15,641 nt of DNA from DATLYB01 sp964502525 (GTDB taxonomy: Bacteria; Bacteroidota; Bacteroidia; Chitinophagales; CAIOSU01). Positions 14,342-15,641 of this stretch are shown piece after piece. Position 1 is the first letter of the stretch. Each line of letters starts with the position of its first letter. Position numbers and translations under genes: made by a program. The DNA is taken from positions 1 through 15,641 of the forward strand of contig CAZCXH010000117.1 in the NCBI GenBank assembly GCA_964502525.1. Reading direction: 5' to 3'. The notes beneath the pieces were generated by a model. It made no database searches, was not told the DNA's origin, and saw nothing but the letters and a program-made list of their open reading frames with translations.

Positions 14342-15641
14342 ATGTTGAAACAAGGGTTAAGCCAGAAGATGCTGCAACGGATGTCACCGCAGCAAATTCA
14401 ACTGATGAAACTGCTGCAGGTGCCTACTGCCCAGTTGGAGCAGCGTATTAAGGAAGAGTTGGAGTCAAATCCAGCGCTGGAGGAGGGACTTACAATGGAA
14501 AGCGATGACAACGCGGAGTCAGCCATTGACGAGGCGCAGCCGGCACAGGAAGAAAAGGACGACTCGGAAGCCTCGCAGGAAGACGACCTCGACCTGAGCG
14601 ATTACGCGAATGACGATGACGTGGCGGATTACAAACTGAAGGATAACAATTATCCTGACCCGGAGGAAGAAAGGACAATTCCGATTCCTGTTGAAGAAAG
14701 TTTTCACGAATATCTGCTCAACCAGGTTGGGATGCTCGAACTGGATGAGAAACAAGAGAAAATTGCCGAGCAGATAATCGGCAGCATTGATGATGACGGG
14801 TATCTGAGAAGGGAGTTGAGTTCGATAGTTGATGACCTTGCTTTTGCCCAGAATGTTTCAGCAACTGAGGAAGAAATCCTCGGTGTGCTGAAGAACGTGC
14901 AGGAAATCGAGCCTCCCGGAACAGGCGCGCGCGACTTGCAGGAGTGCCTTCTCCTTCAATTGCATAAGTTAGACGAGCATGACGAAAAGGTTGCCCTTGC
15001 CAGGCTGATAATTAAAGAATATTTCGATCACTTCACCAAGAAACATTACGACAAACTTCAAAAAACGCTCAATATCAGCGAAGAGCAGTTGAAAGGCGCG
15101 CTCGATATAATTCTTCATCTGAATCCCAAGCCGGGAAGCGGCTTCAGCTCCGGCTCCAAGTCAGAGCAATATATCACGCCCGACTATTTCATCACCAACA
15201 ATAACGGGGAATTGCAACTCTCGCTCAATGGTCGGAATGCCCCTGAGCTTAGAGTGAGCCGGGAATTCAGGGAGATGATGCAGGATTACAGCAAGAGCAA
15301 GACGAAAACAAAGGATCAGAAGGAAGCCCTCATGTTCATCAAGCAGAAGATTGATTCGGCAAAATGGTTTATTGACGCGATACGCCAGCGGCAAAAGACC
15401 TTGCTCGACACGATGCATACTATTATGGAATATCAGTATGAATTTTTCAGCACGGGCGATGAGACAAAGATGAAGCCGATGATATTGAAAGACATTGCCG
15501 GAAAAACCGGACTGGATATTTCCACCGTTTCGCGCGTGAGTAACAGCAAATATGTTCAAACTGAGTTTGGCGTGTTCCCGCTGAAATTCTTTTTTTCAGA
15601 ATCCCTGCAAACGGATGCAGGCGAGGAGGTTTCAACGCGCG
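14342..15641 (+). CDS. rpoN: RNA polymerase sigma-54 factor, 5' part (3' end outside window)
   Basis: The frame is open from the ATG at 14342 to the end of the window, giving 433 residues. Region I (1-49) is the Gln/Leu-rich activator-interaction segment (MLKQGLSQKMLQRMSPQQIQ, then LMKLLQVP and LEQRIKEELESNPALEE). Region II (about 50-112) is very acidic. The core-binding region follows, with YLLNQVGMLELDEKQ, IGSIDDDGYL and EIEPPGTGARDLQECLLLQL. Near the end is the DNA-binding part: LKDIAGKTGLDISTVSRVSN, then KYVQTEFGVFPLKFFFSE (about 398-419). The RpoN box is cut off by the window end. Sigma-54 directs transcription from -24/-12 promoters and needs AAA+ activators. The gene diverges from the O-methyltransferase gene. 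Confidence 0.97.
   Translation, partial: MLKQGLSQKMLQRMSPQQIQLMKLLQVPTAQLEQRIKEELESNPALEEGLTMESDDNAESAIDEAQPAQEEKDDSEASQEDDLDLSDYANDDDVADYKLKDNNYPDPEEERTIPIPVEESFHEYLLNQVGMLELDEKQEKIAEQIIGSIDDDGYLRRELSSIVDDLAFAQNVSATEEEILGVLKNVQEIEPPGTGARDLQECLLLQLHKLDEHDEKVALARLIIKEYFDHFTKKHYDKLQKTLNISEEQLKGALDIILHLNPKPGSGFSSGSKSEQYITPDYFITNNNGELQLSLNGRNAPELRVSREFREMMQDYSKSKTKTKDQKEALMFIKQKIDSAKWFIDAIRQRQKTLLDTMHTIMEYQYEFFSTGDETKMKPMILKDIAGKTGLDISTVSRVSNSKYVQTEFGVFPLKFFFSESLQTDAGEEVSTR

Overview
The window reads as a chromosome fragment of a Bacteroidota (Bacteroidetes) bacterium. The signs are a SusC/SusD transport pair with a third lipoprotein, an ECF sigma factor next to an anti-sigma-like membrane protein, Bacteroidota lipoproteins and LVIVD proteins, promoter-like sites of the TTTG / TAnnTTTG type, and start codons mostly without Shine-Dalgarno sequences. 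I cannot name a genus. No rRNA, tRNA, CRISPR array or classical transposase gene was seen.

Region 1 (1-3519, + strand) holds the 3' part of an LVIVD-repeat protein gene, an ECF sigma factor, a four-helix-bundle (S23/23S-IVS family) protein, and a 464-residue protein. The last has a short cytosolic segment, one membrane helix, a long low-complexity linker and a C-terminal outer-membrane beta-barrel. That layout fits the dual membrane-spanning anti-sigma factors described in Bacteroides. The locus is unusually rich in repeats. A REP-like hairpin ends 4 bases before the sigma start. The four-helix-bundle gene sits between inverted arrays of a degenerate octamer (TTRATTGG-like). Two palindromes are read through in frame inside the linker of the anti-sigma-like protein. 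This is the most interesting part of the window: the four-helix-bundle gene looks like a small inserted cassette that split a sigma/anti-sigma pair and supplied stop and start signals to both neighbours.

Region 2 (3520-9182, + strand) is a promoter-bearing intergenic stretch followed by a three-gene operon: a SusC-type TonB-dependent outer-membrane transporter, a SusD-like lipoprotein, and a small surface lipoprotein with an Ig-like (DUF5011-type) domain. No polysaccharide-degrading enzyme lies nearby, so the substrate is unknown.

Region 3 (9266-14174, - strand) holds an SDR oxidoreductase, then, past a palindromic GTTTAC repeat, a probable operon of a PepSY-like secreted protein and an SdiA-regulated/YjiK-like beta-propeller protein, and another of an O-methyltransferase and a secreted glucosaminidase with five LysM-like repeats. 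Region 4 (14342-15641, + strand) is the 5' part of rpoN (sigma-54), diverging from the methyltransferase gene and cut by the window end before the RpoN box.
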